Below the pieces are notes generated by a model. The model was given only the letters and a program-made list of their open reading frames with translations. It did no database searches and was not told the origin of the DNA. The position numbers were made by a program, and so were the translations under genes. A stretch of DNA of 64,000 nucleotides. It comes from Psychromonas sp. SA13A (GTDB taxonomy: Bacteria > Pseudomonadota > Gammaproteobacteria > Enterobacterales > Psychromonadaceae). The stretch spans positions 186,001 to 250,000 of the forward strand of contig NZ_WTKU01000001.1 of assembly GCF_011378715.1 (NCBI RefSeq). The letters are read 5' to 3'. This document shows, piece after piece, positions 41,461 through 50,544 of the stretch (the stretch's first letter is position 1; each line of letters opens with the position of its first letter).

Positions 41461-41526
41461 TGTTATAGGGTTATAGGGTTATTGGGTTATAGGTTATAGG
41501 TTATAGGTTATAGGTTATAGGTTATA
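41461..41526. repeat. Heptamer/octamer tandem repeat at the 3' end of the RpiR gene
   Basis: About three ttataggg-type octamers are followed by five perfect ttatagg heptamers and a final partial unit. The array ends inside the regulator gene: the stop codon (41522-41524) and the last Leu codon are built from repeat sequence. Confidence 0.92.
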
Positions 41527-42343
41527 GCATTAAGCCTACGGCTAGCGTCTGAGCAATAAACATCGCGCAGGTTAAAGAGCGAAAACCCAGCACATCGTTT
41601 TCAACAATCTCAAAACAAATATCTGCTTTTCGGCCATACTCACTCATTTGATGGTCAGTAATAGCAACAATCTTAGCGCCAACTTTATCTGCACGTTCAA
41701 TAGCAGAAATAGATTCCTGCGCATGCGGTTTAAAGGTAGTGATCAACAATACATCACTGTCTTTCATCTGTTTTAGCATCGGCGAACTCATACCACCGGG
41801 GCCATCTAACAGGACGACGTTTAAGTCTTCTTTTATCAGCATATATGAAAGATAACTAGCAACGGGATAAGCTCGTCGCGCACCTTGCACATAAATAGTT
41901 CTCGCATTTGCAAGTAACTTGATTGCATCTTCTAACTTAGAGGGTGAAATCCCGACCAATACATCTTCCATGGCCCTAATATTTGAATCACCTAAACTTT
42001 CAAATATACCTTGGATAGAGTCAACTTGCATTGAGCCTTCTTGCTTTGCTCGTTTAATACGTTCTTTATAATCTCGAGGTTTATGGAAATACTGATCACT
42101 GAACAATAGTTGCATTTTACTAAAGCCATCAAAGCCAAAAGTATTAGCAAAGCGACTCAAGGTAGAAATAGGAACACCGGCTTTAACTGAAATAACTGAC
42201 ATGGTTTCAAAAGCAACGACCATCGGTTCTTCGCTAATAAAATCAGCCACTTGTTTAAGGCGATTACTTAATGTGTCATAGCGTTCAGCGAGGATATCTT
42301 TAAATGTATCTAACGTTGTTGCAACTTCAATTTTTTTCGGCAT
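41522..42343 (-). CDS. RpiR-family regulator, probable inositol regulator
   Basis: This 273-residue regulator has an N-terminal HTH_6 domain (~1-80; MSVISVKAGVPISTLSRFANTFGF) and a SIS sugar-phosphate isomerase-like ligand domain (~125-255; ARTIYVQGARRAYPVASYLS, then VLLITTFKPHAQ). Such regulators control iol genes in many gammaproteobacteria, with a phosphorylated inositol intermediate as effector (family knowledge). It is embedded among iol genes, after iolJ and a terminator. Its C-terminus is unusual: the last codon and the stop lie in a heptamer repeat, so the original end may have been replaced. A TTG five codons upstream is less likely than the ATG at 42343. Confidence 0.85.
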   Translation of the reverse strand: MPKKIEVATTLDTFKDILAERYDTLSNRLKQVADFISEEPMVVAFETMSVISVKAGVPISTLSRFANTFGFDGFSKMQLLFSDQYFHKPRDYKERIKRAKQEGSMQVDSIQGIFESLGDSNIRAMEDVLVGISPSKLEDAIKLLANARTIYVQGARRAYPVASYLSYMLIKEDLNVVLLDGPGGMSSPMLKQMKDSDVLLITTFKPHAQESISAIERADKVGAKIVAITDHQMSEYGRKADICFEIVENDVLGFRSLTCAMFIAQTLAVGLML

Positions 42344-42361
42344 TATTTTTACTCTCAAAAA

Positions 42362-42387
42362 AACACCTAAGTCACTACTTAGGTGTT
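42362..42387 (-). terminator. Terminator between iolJ and the RpiR gene
   Basis: AACACCTAAG and CTTAGGTGTT form a perfect 10-bp stem with a 6-base loop. On the minus strand a run of seven T follows. It should reduce read-through from the iol operon into the regulator gene. Confidence 0.85.
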
Positions 42388-42412
42388 AGTAAAGGTTAAC
42401 CAATAACTCAGT

Positions 42413-43240
42413 CTAAGACAATAATTTAAAGCATCGAATCGCTTCTTCTCTGACATGAGGCATGGCTTTCTTCATAAAATACAGGCGATCAAATTTTTCG
42501 GCTTCAGCATTCATATAATCGCGTAAATTATGCCCCAATGCTTGTCGTAAAGAAGTGCCAATATTAAATTTTGAGACTCTGGTTTTTTTAAGTTTTAAAA
42601 TATCTTCATCGCGAATACCACTGGTACCGTGAATAACCAAAGGTTTAGTCACTAATGCTTCAACCTGCTTTAACAACTCAAAATCAATGACACTGGTTGG
42701 TTCCGTTAAACGATGTACGTTACCAATCGATAGCGCAATACAGTCCAAATCACTTTGCTCTGCATATTGCTGCGCTTCTAAAGGACTGGTATCAATAGTT
42801 TTGATATGGTCGCGCCCTTCTTGATAAGGAACAGATCCAATTTCACCTTCAACACTCACACCACATGCATGCGCTACTTCAGCGACTTTTTTGGTGCGGG
42901 CAATATTATCTGCCAGTGAAAGTTGCGAACCATCAAACATCACAGAGCTAAAGCCAGCCTTAATCGCTTGATAAACGATATGTTCTTCATAGGTGTGGTC
43001 CAGATGCAACACTACTTTTTGTGAGCTATTTTTAGCTAACTCATTAAACATCGTGGCTGCAATCACAGGCCCATAAAAATCAATCACATCTTTATTGCAT
43101 GCCAAAATAACCGGCTTTTTAACTTCCTCAGCAGCATCTACAATGGCCCTTGCATCTTCATAACCAAAGATATTAAAGCAAGGTACTGCATAATCACTAT
43201 TCGCCGCATCAGGCAAAACATCATTTAAATTAACAAGCAT
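42413..43240 (-). CDS. iolJ: Class II aldolase, 5-dehydro-2-deoxy-6-phosphogluconate aldolase
   Basis: This 275-residue zinc-dependent aldolase of the fructose-bisphosphate aldolase II family shows the metal ligands and motifs: HLDHTYEE, SVMFDGSQLS, GEIGSVPYQEG, IGNVHR and VIHGTSGI. In the inositol pathway it splits 5-dehydro-2-deoxygluconate 6-phosphate into dihydroxyacetone phosphate and malonate semialdehyde. Position directly after iolB fits IolJ, although a general or tagatose-type aldolase would look similar. A second, unrelated aldolase candidate for the same step is the DUF2090 domain fused to IolC at 62527-64000. Confidence 0.87.
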   Translation of the reverse strand: MLVNLNDVLPDAANSDYAVPCFNIFGYEDARAIVDAAEEVKKPVILACNKDVIDFYGPVIAATMFNELAKNSSQKVVLHLDHTYEEHIVYQAIKAGFSSVMFDGSQLSLADNIARTKKVAEVAHACGVSVEGEIGSVPYQEGRDHIKTIDTSPLEAQQYAEQSDLDCIALSIGNVHRLTEPTSVIDFELLKQVEALVTKPLVIHGTSGIRDEDILKLKKTRVSKFNIGTSLRQALGHNLRDYMNAEAEKFDRLYFMKKAMPHVREEAIRCFKLLS

Positions 43241-43253
43241 AAAAAAATCCTTT

Positions 43254-44093
43254 TTATTTAAATTTATTAATCATGTCTTTGATACCAGGAATAGTATGTA
43301 CTTGATATTCATGATGAGGGTCAAAATGTTGCACTAATGATTTAGAGGTTTTACCCACAATAATAGTGAAGTAATACATCTCATATCCTGGTGCAGCAAC
43401 ACTTGGGTGATAGCCTTTATCGATAGCAATAACACTGCCTGATTTAACGTGATAAACCGGTCCACAGTCATCTTCATGTTCATAAAGGAATTGCGCACCA
43501 AAACCTTGCCCAGGGTTAAACTGGAACTGATAAACTTCTTCGTAATTTGTTTCTAACTCGCCACGGTCACAATCATGTTTGTGAGCAGGAAAACCAGACC
43601 AGCCGCCGGCACCCACAGTAAATAACTCACTGACTAATAAACGGCCACGCTTCGGTGCATTTGCCTGCCCTAAAATATGCTTTATTTTACGGTGTGTTTT
43701 AGTATCGTCAGAGCCGTATTGAATTTTGTCTACGGTAGTAACAGCAAAAGGCGCTAGGACTTCATCGTAAAGACCACCTGCAATCATGATATTCGCTTCA
43801 TCACTATCACAAGTGATTTCGGCAACCATACCAACAGGCACATAAACAGATTCAGGATCTCCATCCCAAATGCTGGCACGCTTACCAATATTAGGGAAAG
43901 TTTGATCACCAACAACGATAGAACAAGTGCCTCCGCCTAAAACGATAACACTTTCATAGCCGGCAACTTGATGCGTAAATGTTTCACCTTTTTTTAACTT
44001 AACTGGATTAAAAAAACATAAAGGTGTCGTATCATCATTTACATCAATAATTGGTTGGTTCTTATTGTCAAAAGGTGCGATGTGCTTTCCCAT
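43254..44093 (-). CDS. iolB: 5-deoxy-glucuronate isomerase
   Basis: This 279-residue cupin enzyme converts 5-deoxyglucuronate to 5-dehydro-2-deoxygluconate. The double cupin fold is visible, with metal-ligand region GFPAHKHDCDRGELETNYEEVY and later VKSGSVIAIDKGYHPSVAAPGYEMYY, both typical of IolB. Length matches the family. It lies between iolC and iolJ with a 13-bp gap to iolJ, in the main iol operon. Confidence 0.95.
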   Translation of the reverse strand: MGKHIAPFDNKNQPIIDVNDDTTPLCFFNPVKLKKGETFTHQVAGYESVIVLGGGTCSIVVGDQTFPNIGKRASIWDGDPESVYVPVGMVAEITCDSDEANIMIAGGLYDEVLAPFAVTTVDKIQYGSDDTKTHRKIKHILGQANAPKRGRLLVSELFTVGAGGWSGFPAHKHDCDRGELETNYEEVYQFQFNPGQGFGAQFLYEHEDDCGPVYHVKSGSVIAIDKGYHPSVAAPGYEMYYFTIIVGKTSKSLVQHFDPHHEYQVHTIPGIKDMINKFK

Positions 44094-44145
44094 ATTAATA
44101 TTCCTAATTAGTTTTAGTTAGTAAATCAAAATCATATTGTTTGTT

Positions 44146-45144
44146 TTAACGAGCAGCTTGTTCAAATGTTGCAATAAAAGATTCCAGCTCGTCTTTAGTC
44201 GGCATAGCTTCAGTACAACTGGTGCCACTGACGTTAATAGCAGCGGCAGCTGAACCATTACTAACACCTTGTTCTAAAGTACCGCCAGCCGTTAATGTCC
44301 AAATCAGCGCGCCAGCAAAAGAGTCGCCTGAGCCAAATGGTTTTTTCGCCTCAACTCTATAGATACCTTGTTCAAATTGATGACCATCTTTGCAATAAAC
44401 ACGCGAACCTAGTTCACCCGCTTTAATGATCACAATCTGTGAATTTCCTTGTAAAAAACGGGCCGCAGTTTGATCATCATCCGTATTACCGGGTGCGACC
44501 ACTGTTTCCATCATGTCGAACTCTTCACGATTGCCAATCACAATGTCCGATAGATTAGCTGCAATACCATAATAAATAGAGGCATCAACATCGCTGCGCC
44601 AAGTCATTGGACGATAGTCCACATCTAGCACCACGACGGTACCAACACTACGTGCATATTGCATTGCTAATAAGGTAGCTTCACGACTTGGACTTGCTGA
44701 CAATGCCGTACCGGTAACAATTAATGTTTTACTTTTTTTAATATAATCAGGGTCAATTTGTTCTGTTTTCAGCATTAAATCCGAAGCATTATTGCGATAG
44801 ATTAAAACATCACAATCACTCGGTTTCATTTCCGTAAAGGCGACGGAAGTACGCGAACCACTACCATCAACCATCATGCCATCAAGGTTAATACCCTGTT
44901 TTTCCATATAACCCTGTACATAACGCCCAAATGAATCGTCTGCGACACAACCAATAAAACCTACCTTTGCACCCAGCTTATTAATCGCTACGGCAATATT
45001 AGCCGCAGAACCACCGACATATTTTTCAAAACCAGAGACATCGGCAATATCCGTATTCGCTTCACGAGCATATAAATCAACACCTGCACGCCCTAATACA
45101 ATTGCATCTAACGTTCTGTCTTGTAAAAAATTCACTTGTGCCAT
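44146..45144 (-). CDS. iolC: 5-dehydro-2-deoxygluconokinase
   Basis: This 332-residue PfkB-family sugar kinase phosphorylates 5-dehydro-2-deoxygluconate. The N-terminal glycine-rich motif (KYVGGSAANIAVAINKLG), VLDVDYRPMTW and the C-terminal signature FGSGDSFAGALIW with the catalytic Asp are present. It starts 10 bp after the Gfo/Idh gene and is followed by iolB. It is distinct from the longer IolC-DUF2090 fusion at the right edge, so the window has two kinases for the same step. Confidence 0.93.
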   Translation of the reverse strand: MAQVNFLQDRTLDAIVLGRAGVDLYAREANTDIADVSGFEKYVGGSAANIAVAINKLGAKVGFIGCVADDSFGRYVQGYMEKQGINLDGMMVDGSGSRTSVAFTEMKPSDCDVLIYRNNASDLMLKTEQIDPDYIKKSKTLIVTGTALSASPSREATLLAMQYARSVGTVVVLDVDYRPMTWRSDVDASIYYGIAANLSDIVIGNREEFDMMETVVAPGNTDDDQTAARFLQGNSQIVIIKAGELGSRVYCKDGHQFEQGIYRVEAKKPFGSGDSFAGALIWTLTAGGTLEQGVSNGSAAAAINVSGTSCTEAMPTKDELESFIATFEQAAR

Positions 45145-45154
45145 TGTTTATTCC

Positions 45155-46333
45155 TTAGTCTTTAAAATTAACCCATTGCGAACCGTTATCTGCAGACTCA
45201 GCACATTTCTCACAGAGTCGGGTACCTTCAATGCCAGCATCAATACCTGGAAACCACATGCTATCTAAAGCGGCTTGATCATCTTCTGCAACGGCATTAA
45301 ATGCATAGGCAAAACGAGCATATAAATTAGCCCAAGATTCAAAATAACCTTCAGCATGACCACCACCAATTCGGTTACATGAAACACCTTGATCATCTTG
45401 ATATAGATACGGCATACCTCGGTCTAATACACGAGGTGCTTCACCTTGAATTTCATAACGAAGTTGATTTGGAAATTCATCCCACCATTCAATCGATGCT
45501 TTCGATCCAACAATGCGAATTTTTTGTTGATGCATAGAGCCTGAATTAATTGCAGATGCCCATAATGTACCAACAGCACCACCTTTAAATTTAAGCATCA
45601 CATGCGCATTATCTTCCAATGGCGCGCGCGATTTAATAAAGCTTTGACGCATGCAACATAGGCTCTCAACTTCCATCTCAGTAATCATTTCACATAAAAA
45701 ATGAGTATGTGTGCCTAGGTCGCCCAATACATAAGTAGGACCCGATGCGGCAGGTGTTACACGCCACTTTAAACTTGGATCATCTTTCTCATATTCTTCG
45801 TTATGAAAACCATGAGCAAATTGCGCATTAACAACACGAATATCACCGAGATCACCACGACGAACCATTTCACGAGCTTGGTGGATCATAGGGAAACCTG
45901 AATAACCGTACATCACACCAATAAGGCAGTTATTTTCAGCAGCTAACGCTTTAAGCACATACGCCTCATCCGTGGTAAAAGTCAGCGGTTTTTCACAAAT
46001 AACATGTAATTTAGCTTCTAATGCTGCTTTACATATTTCAAAGTGAGTGCTGTTAGGTGTTGCAATTGAGACAGCTTGAATACCATCTTCTCGGCCTTTT
46101 TCCTGTGCAAACATCTCTTTATAAGTTGCATATGAACGCGTTCCGTCAATGCCCAAATTCACCGCAAAATCACGACCACGATCAGCGTCTAAATCAAAGG
46201 AGCCGGCAACAAGCTTAAATAAACCATCTCGTTGCGCTGCATTTCTATGCGAATAACCAATTTGACTACCACGACCGCCGCCGACCATCGCCCAACGAAT
46301 AGGCTGTTTTAAATGACTTTCTTCATTAAACAT
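45155..46333 (-). CDS. Gfo/Idh/MocA-family oxidoreductase
   Basis: This 392-residue NAD(P)-dependent dehydrogenase has a Rossmann start (RWAMVGGGRGSQIGYSHR), the EKP motif in CEKPLTFTTDEA and DLGTHTHF in the active site. Within an iol operon it probably oxidises another inositol isomer, such as scyllo- or chiro-inositol, or a methyl-inositol, feeding the IolE substrate. It is distinct from IolG (47968-48951). An upstream extension of 23 codons is possible, but the ATG at 46333 follows GTGAGA and begins just before the fold. Isomer specificity is inference. Confidence 0.85.
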   Translation of the reverse strand: MFNEESHLKQPIRWAMVGGGRGSQIGYSHRNAAQRDGLFKLVAGSFDLDADRGRDFAVNLGIDGTRSYATYKEMFAQEKGREDGIQAVSIATPNSTHFEICKAALEAKLHVICEKPLTFTTDEAYVLKALAAENNCLIGVMYGYSGFPMIHQAREMVRRGDLGDIRVVNAQFAHGFHNEEYEKDDPSLKWRVTPAASGPTYVLGDLGTHTHFLCEMITEMEVESLCCMRQSFIKSRAPLEDNAHVMLKFKGGAVGTLWASAINSGSMHQQKIRIVGSKASIEWWDEFPNQLRYEIQGEAPRVLDRGMPYLYQDDQGVSCNRIGGGHAEGYFESWANLYARFAYAFNAVAEDDQAALDSMWFPGIDAGIEGTRLCEKCAESADNGSQWVNFKD

Positions 46334-46471
46334 GTTGTTCTCACATTTCATTAAATAGCAGGAAACAAAACGACTACAAGTGACTAATGAAAGGCCTAAC
46401 ATGCTCCGTTAAACCTTTTATACGCATTCATTTCCTAACAAACAAAGGTACCTTGCTAAACAGTCAGCGGC

Positions 46472-47365
46472 TTATAGGCCAAATTTTTGTGCGTAACCAG
46501 AGATATTTTGATAAGCCGTTTTAGCAAAAACTAATGGATTAGCTTTGGCAGGATCTTGCTCCGCTTCAACCAATAACCAGCCTTCATAATCGCGTGCTTT
46601 TAATGCAGTGAAAACATCATCGTAATTAACATCACCGGTACCAGGTACAGTAAATACGCCATCTAATACTGCACTTAAGAATGATTTATCTGCAGCACGT
46701 GCCGCTTCCATCACTTCTAAACGTAAATCTTTAAAATGCATATGCCCAATACGATCACCCCAGCGGTTAATAATATTCACAGGGTTACCACCACCGTAAG
46801 TAATATGACCCGTGTCTAAGGTTAAAAAGACAGAAGGACCCGTCACTTCCATAAAGGTATCAATGTCTTTTTCGGTCTCACAAATAGTGCCCACGTGATG
46901 ATGGAAAGACAGCTTAATGCCATGCTCGTTTAATAAATAGTCAGCAACAACAGTAATTTTTTGACCGTATTCTTGCCATTGTTGATCGTTTAAAATCACA
47001 CGTTTAGAAACAGGAATGGCGATATCACCATGTACAGAATTACTCACTTCGCCATATACCATTGCTTTACAACCAGCGGCTTTCAATAATTTAATATGCG
47101 TTTGCATCGCTTCAATTTCTTGCTCTGCAGTGTTGGTCATTAAGTTACCGCTAAACCAACCAGATGCGAGAACTAAACCGTGACTTTTAAGTAAAGGAAC
47201 TAATATTTCAGGATCTCTTGGATATTTAGTGCCAAGCTCAGTGCCTGTAAAACCGGCTTCAGCCATTTCACTTAGACACGTTTCTAGCGGGATATCGCCA
47301 CCTAGCTCTGGCATATCGTCATTGGTCCAAGTTAAAGGGCTAATACCATATTGAACTTTACTCAT
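46472..47365 (-). CDS. iolE: Inosose dehydratase
   Basis: This 297-residue TIM-barrel enzyme dehydrates 2-keto-myo-inositol to the diketone used by IolD. Motifs match IolE: YGISPLTWTNDDMPELGG at the start, TGTELGTKYPRDPE, SFHHHVGTICE with metal ligands, TLDTGHITYGGGN, HMHFKD, and GTGDVNYDDVF. It is the first gene of the minus-strand iol operon (iolE, dehydrogenase, iolC, iolB, iolJ), with 602 bp of shared regulatory DNA separating it from divergent iolG. Confidence 0.95.
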   Translation of the reverse strand: MSKVQYGISPLTWTNDDMPELGGDIPLETCLSEMAEAGFTGTELGTKYPRDPEILVPLLKSHGLVLASGWFSGNLMTNTAEQEIEAMQTHIKLLKAAGCKAMVYGEVSNSVHGDIAIPVSKRVILNDQQWQEYGQKITVVADYLLNEHGIKLSFHHHVGTICETEKDIDTFMEVTGPSVFLTLDTGHITYGGGNPVNIINRWGDRIGHMHFKDLRLEVMEAARAADKSFLSAVLDGVFTVPGTGDVNYDDVFTALKARDYEGWLLVEAEQDPAKANPLVFAKTAYQNISGYAQKFGL

Positions 47366-47478
47366 ACTTATCTCCGGATTAATTGTGGTTACTGAATGAA
47401 TTGAGCGTACAAGCTTTAAATCCTAATGAGCATTGACTTGTCGCTAGCCAAATCGAATATACGTCAAAAAAAATATAA

Positions 47479-47494
47479 TGAAAATATTTTTTCA
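47479..47494. promoter_or_regulatory. Candidate iol operator before iolE
   Basis: TGAAAA-TATT-TTTTCA; the arms extend to a perfect 8 bp (AATGAAAA / TTTTCATT). It lies 114 bp before the iolE start and 258 bp from the second site. Confidence 0.7.
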
Positions 47495-47736
47495 TTAATA
47501 CTTAGTGCTTTATCAACTTTTTTTGGAAAAAATTTATTGACCCTCTATTTTCAAGTAAAACAAAAAATTAACATAAAAAACCATTTAAAAATAAAATACA
47601 TAAAAAACAACAACTTAATTTGTTTTATTTTTGTTAAATTTATACCCCGTGATAAGCTTAACGTTTCAATAAAAATAAATAGTAAAGAAATAGCGCTTTG
47701 ATAAAATAAACAATAATATCAACCCACCAATAAAAA

Positions 47737-47752
47737 TGAAAAATATTTTTCT
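47737..47752. promoter_or_regulatory. Candidate iol operator before iolG
   Basis: It contains GAAAAATATTTTTC, a perfect 14-bp palindrome identical to the one at 59532. It lies 216 bp before the iolG start. Confidence 0.7.
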
Positions 47753-47967
47753 ATTGAAAAACTTTATTTGCACACCCAGTAATAGAGATTAATTTTTATT
47801 TTAAAAAGACCTATAAACAGCACTTACCGAAACGAGTAAGCCGTAAACTGGTTAAAGCCCTCTCTAAGCCTTATAAATGGCAGTTAGAGTAGGAAAAGGT
47901 TAAAAGCGAAAGCAACGTAAACACAAAATCATAAATGACAGCACATTGACACTTTAAGGAACACAGT

Positions 47968-48951
47968 ATGTTTAATATTGCATTATTTGGAGTTGGAAGA
48001 ATTGGACGCATTCATGGACAAAACATTCATGATCATGCTCAAACTAATCTTTATTCGGTTATTGACCCCTACGTAGAAGGGCGAGAAGAGATATCTGAAA
48101 AGTACGATGCCAAAATTCAAACTACAGAAGAAGCAATGGCAGATCCAAATGTAGATGCCATCTGTATCTGCTCTGCAACGCATACTCACGTCAACCTTAT
48201 AGAGTTAGCGGCAGCCCATGGTAAAGCAGTCTTCTGTGAAAAACCCATCGATCTCGATTTAGCAAAAGTACGTAATTGCCTCAAAGTCGTTGAGCAACAC
48301 GACACCATCTTATTTATCGCCTTTAATCGTCGTTACGATGCGCACTTTAACGAATTAAAGGGTCGCTTAAGTGAGAATGCAATTGGACAAATTGAGTCAC
48401 TGATCATCACCTCTCGAGACCCTTCTGCTCCACCAGCAGAATATACTAAGATCTCAGGTGGCATGTACCGAGATATGACTATTCATGACTTCGATATGGC
48501 ACGTTATTTAATGAATGAAGAACCTACTAGCATTACCGCATACGGTAGTTGTATGGTTGATCCTGAAATTGCTAAAGCCGGTGATATTGATACGTCAGTG
48601 GTTGTTTTAACTTTTGCATCGGGTGCGATTGCAACCATTAATAATAGCCGACGCTCAGGTTACGGATACGATCAACGAATCGAAGTACATGGCAGTAAAG
48701 GCCTCTTAACTGCAGGTAACATCAATGAAAACTCAGTCAAACAATTCGGTGACCAAGGGACTATTGAAGCAAACCCTGAATACTTCTTTTTACAACGTTA
48801 TGCAGGAGCCTACAAAAATGAATGGAACCATTTTGTTGAAGTCTTAGGTGGAGCGGAGTCATTATCACCTGGTATAGATGGTGAAAGAGCACTGGCGTTA
48901 GCAGATGCGGCACTAGAGTCATTACAGACTAACAAAACAGTAACATTATAA
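47968..48951 (+). CDS. iolG: myo-inositol 2-dehydrogenase
   Basis: This 327-residue Gfo/Idh/MocA enzyme performs the first step of inositol use, oxidising myo-inositol to 2-keto-myo-inositol with NAD. It shows ALFGVGRIGRIHGQN, the catalytic Lys in FCEKPIDLDL, AFNRRYDAHF, and DMTIHDFDMARY with the active-site His. Length and motifs match IolG well. It is divergent from iolE and followed by an iolI-like gene on the same strand. Confidence 0.94.
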   Translation: MFNIALFGVGRIGRIHGQNIHDHAQTNLYSVIDPYVEGREEISEKYDAKIQTTEEAMADPNVDAICICSATHTHVNLIELAAAHGKAVFCEKPIDLDLAKVRNCLKVVEQHDTILFIAFNRRYDAHFNELKGRLSENAIGQIESLIITSRDPSAPPAEYTKISGGMYRDMTIHDFDMARYLMNEEPTSITAYGSCMVDPEIAKAGDIDTSVVVLTFASGAIATINNSRRSGYGYDQRIEVHGSKGLLTAGNINENSVKQFGDQGTIEANPEYFFLQRYAGAYKNEWNHFVEVLGGAESLSPGIDGERALALADAALESLQTNKTVTL

Positions 48952-49018
48952 AGACTGCGTTACTAAAACGTTAAAAATAAACCATCAACAACATGGTTAA
49001 CTACTGGTATTAAAGAAG

Positions 49019-49042
49019 ATAAACCAACAGTGGTTTATTTTC
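49019..49042 (+). terminator. Hairpin between iolG and the iolI-like gene
   Basis: ATAAACCA, ACAG and TGGTTTAT form an 8-bp stem with a 4-base loop, followed by TTTTCTT. It may be a partial terminator, letting iolG be expressed above the next gene. Confidence 0.55.
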
Positions 49043-49097
49043 TTATTTGCTATCAAAAAGCTTGGATTTAAGTTCAAGACAATGAATAGGTGATTGT

Positions 49098-49925
49098 ATG
49101 AAATTTGCATTACACGGCATGTGTTCTTTACATAACAATATTGTAAGCGATATTCGTCTTGCAAAAGAAACTGGCTATCAAGGTTTAGAAATCCATACGG
49201 AAAAATTATGGCGTTATATAAATAGTGGCTTAAGCAGTGCCGACCTAAAAGCGAAACTAGATAATGCAGGCATTTTACCCTCTGCAATTGATATCATCGG
49301 CAGTGTTGAAGCACCTGATAAAGCGACACAACAAAGTGTGTTCAAACAAGTTGAAACCCTATGTCAATTTGCAAGCGAGATTGGCGCTCCCACTATTCAA
49401 GTAAACTCATTTGAAGGGCTCAATGGCCTATCAGTTGAAGACAACATAAAAATCACCGCGCAAAATATTACACACATTGCAGATATCGGTAAAGAGCATA
49501 ACATTCGCTTTCAGTTTGAAGGTGCAGCGTGGACACCTATTGCAAAATTAGATGATTATCATCGTTTACATGATGCCGTTGGCCGCGATAATTTTGGCTT
49601 TGTATTAGATACTTGGCATCTTTGGTCTTGCCGAGGCGCAACCTTAGAGCAAGTCGCTAAAGTAGACAAAGAGCTAATTTACAACATACATATTTCCGAT
49701 GGTCTAAGACCTGCTGAAAACCAACCTTGGGTAGATGAAAAAGAGTTACGAGGTTGCTTAATTGGTGAAGGTGAAATCCCACTACAGGAATGGATTGATG
49801 CTATCCAATCTACAGGATATGACGGTTTCTATTCCGGTGAATTTTTAAATGATCAACTATGGGAAGGTGATCATTATGAGACAGCAGAGAAAATGCTATC
49901 AGGCATGAAAAAACTCGTTAAATAA
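49098..49925 (+). CDS. TIM-barrel sugar isomerase, IolI-like
   Basis: This 275-residue protein of the AP-endonuclease-2 / xylose-isomerase-like fold has metal-binding motifs FQFEGAAWTP, VLDTWHLWSC, NIHISDG and YSGEFLND. IolI (2-keto-myo-inositol isomerase, ~278 residues) has the same motif order and links D-chiro-inositol to the pathway. Position directly after iolG supports this role, but IolH-type or other epimerases cannot be excluded. AGGTGA precedes the ATG. A strong terminator follows. Confidence 0.78.
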   Translation: MKFALHGMCSLHNNIVSDIRLAKETGYQGLEIHTEKLWRYINSGLSSADLKAKLDNAGILPSAIDIIGSVEAPDKATQQSVFKQVETLCQFASEIGAPTIQVNSFEGLNGLSVEDNIKITAQNITHIADIGKEHNIRFQFEGAAWTPIAKLDDYHRLHDAVGRDNFGFVLDTWHLWSCRGATLEQVAKVDKELIYNIHISDGLRPAENQPWVDEKELRGCLIGEGEIPLQEWIDAIQSTGYDGFYSGEFLNDQLWEGDHYETAEKMLSGMKKLVK

Positions 49926-49950
49926 CCCTTTAAAATACCCTTTCCCTGTT

Positions 49951-49989
49951 GGCTTCATTGTCGTTCTAACCGACCTTGAGGCCTTTTTT
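49951..49989 (+). terminator. Terminator of the iolG-iolI unit (first copy of a duplicated terminator)
   Basis: GGCTTCATTGTCG pairs with CGACCTTGAGGCC, with two mismatches and a wobble, followed by TTTTTT. A close copy of the whole hairpin, 3 mismatches in ~40 bp, is at 52540-52578 on the other side of the hip locus. Confidence 0.8.
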
Positions 49990-50010
49990 ATTGTGCTGCT
50001 GAAGCTTTAA

Positions 50011-50544
50011 CTACTCGGGTAGATAAGCAGTAAAATTATTATAATCCTCAAGCACATCTTTTAATACTGTCGGTGATATTGGAATCAGCCCTACGTTTAA
50101 ACCAAAAGGCTTAAACACTTTATTCAAGATTTCCACGCTTGAGTTGCTTCTATTATTTTCTATATCTGAAAGTTTTTTACGAGAAACATTAACTAATTTT
50201 GCATACTTTTCTTGGTTAAAACCTAGTACTTGAATGCGTAGCTGAATTAAAGCATCTCCTTGAGTAATCTCAGAAAATAGTAATTTAGCAATAACACTAT
50301 TAATGACCGCCTTGCGTAACTGAGCATCTTTAATGGCAGTATTATTAGACGAACGTTGCCTTACTTTAACTTCATCGGCTTCCCCACTATGCACAACAAC
50401 AGGCACACCGGATAATTTAACTTTCCTCTGTGACTCATCATTTTTAGCATTGATACGTTCACCCTCACTATTAAATTTCATATTCCTATCTGCATTATGC
50501 TTTTTTAAGAAGTTGACGGTATCCGTTAAACTTTTATTTTTCAC
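50011..50544 (-). CDS. HipB-like HTH antitoxin with long N-terminal extension
   Basis: This ~177-residue protein has a C-terminal XRE-type helix-turn-helix (~95-160; LGFNQEKYAKLVNVSRKKLSDIENN), as in HipB antitoxins, preceded by ~95 residues rich in charged and polar residues that I do not recognise. Typical HipB has ~90 residues. GTG at 50544 overlaps the toxin stop as GTGA and has GGGG upstream; a GTG at 50556 is also possible. Translation is therefore coupled to the toxin gene. Gene order is toxin first, the reverse of classical hipBA. It probably neutralises HipA and represses the operon by binding the repeated sites upstream. Confidence 0.75.
   Translation of the reverse strand: MKNKSLTDTVNFLKKHNADRNMKFNSEGERINAKNDESQRKVKLSGVPVVVHSGEADEVKVRQRSSNNTAIKDAQLRKAVINSVIAKLLFSEITQGDALIQLRIQVLGFNQEKYAKLVNVSRKKLSDIENNRSNSSVEILNKVFKPFGLNVGLIPISPTVLKDVLEDYNNFTAYLPE

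Larger units (their letters stand above)
47366..47967. other. Divergent iolE-iolG control region
   Basis: This 602-bp, very AT-rich region holds two palindromes of the TGAAAA-N4-TTTTCA type (47479 and 47737). A 91-codon open frame on the plus strand is low-complexity and not believed. Confidence 0.7.

Noticed and set aside
47426-47701. 91-codon plus-strand ORF in the iolE-iolG control region
   Set aside because: It is Lys/Ile/Asn-rich low-complexity sequence without a ribosome site and overlaps a candidate operator; it is best read as AT-rich control DNA.
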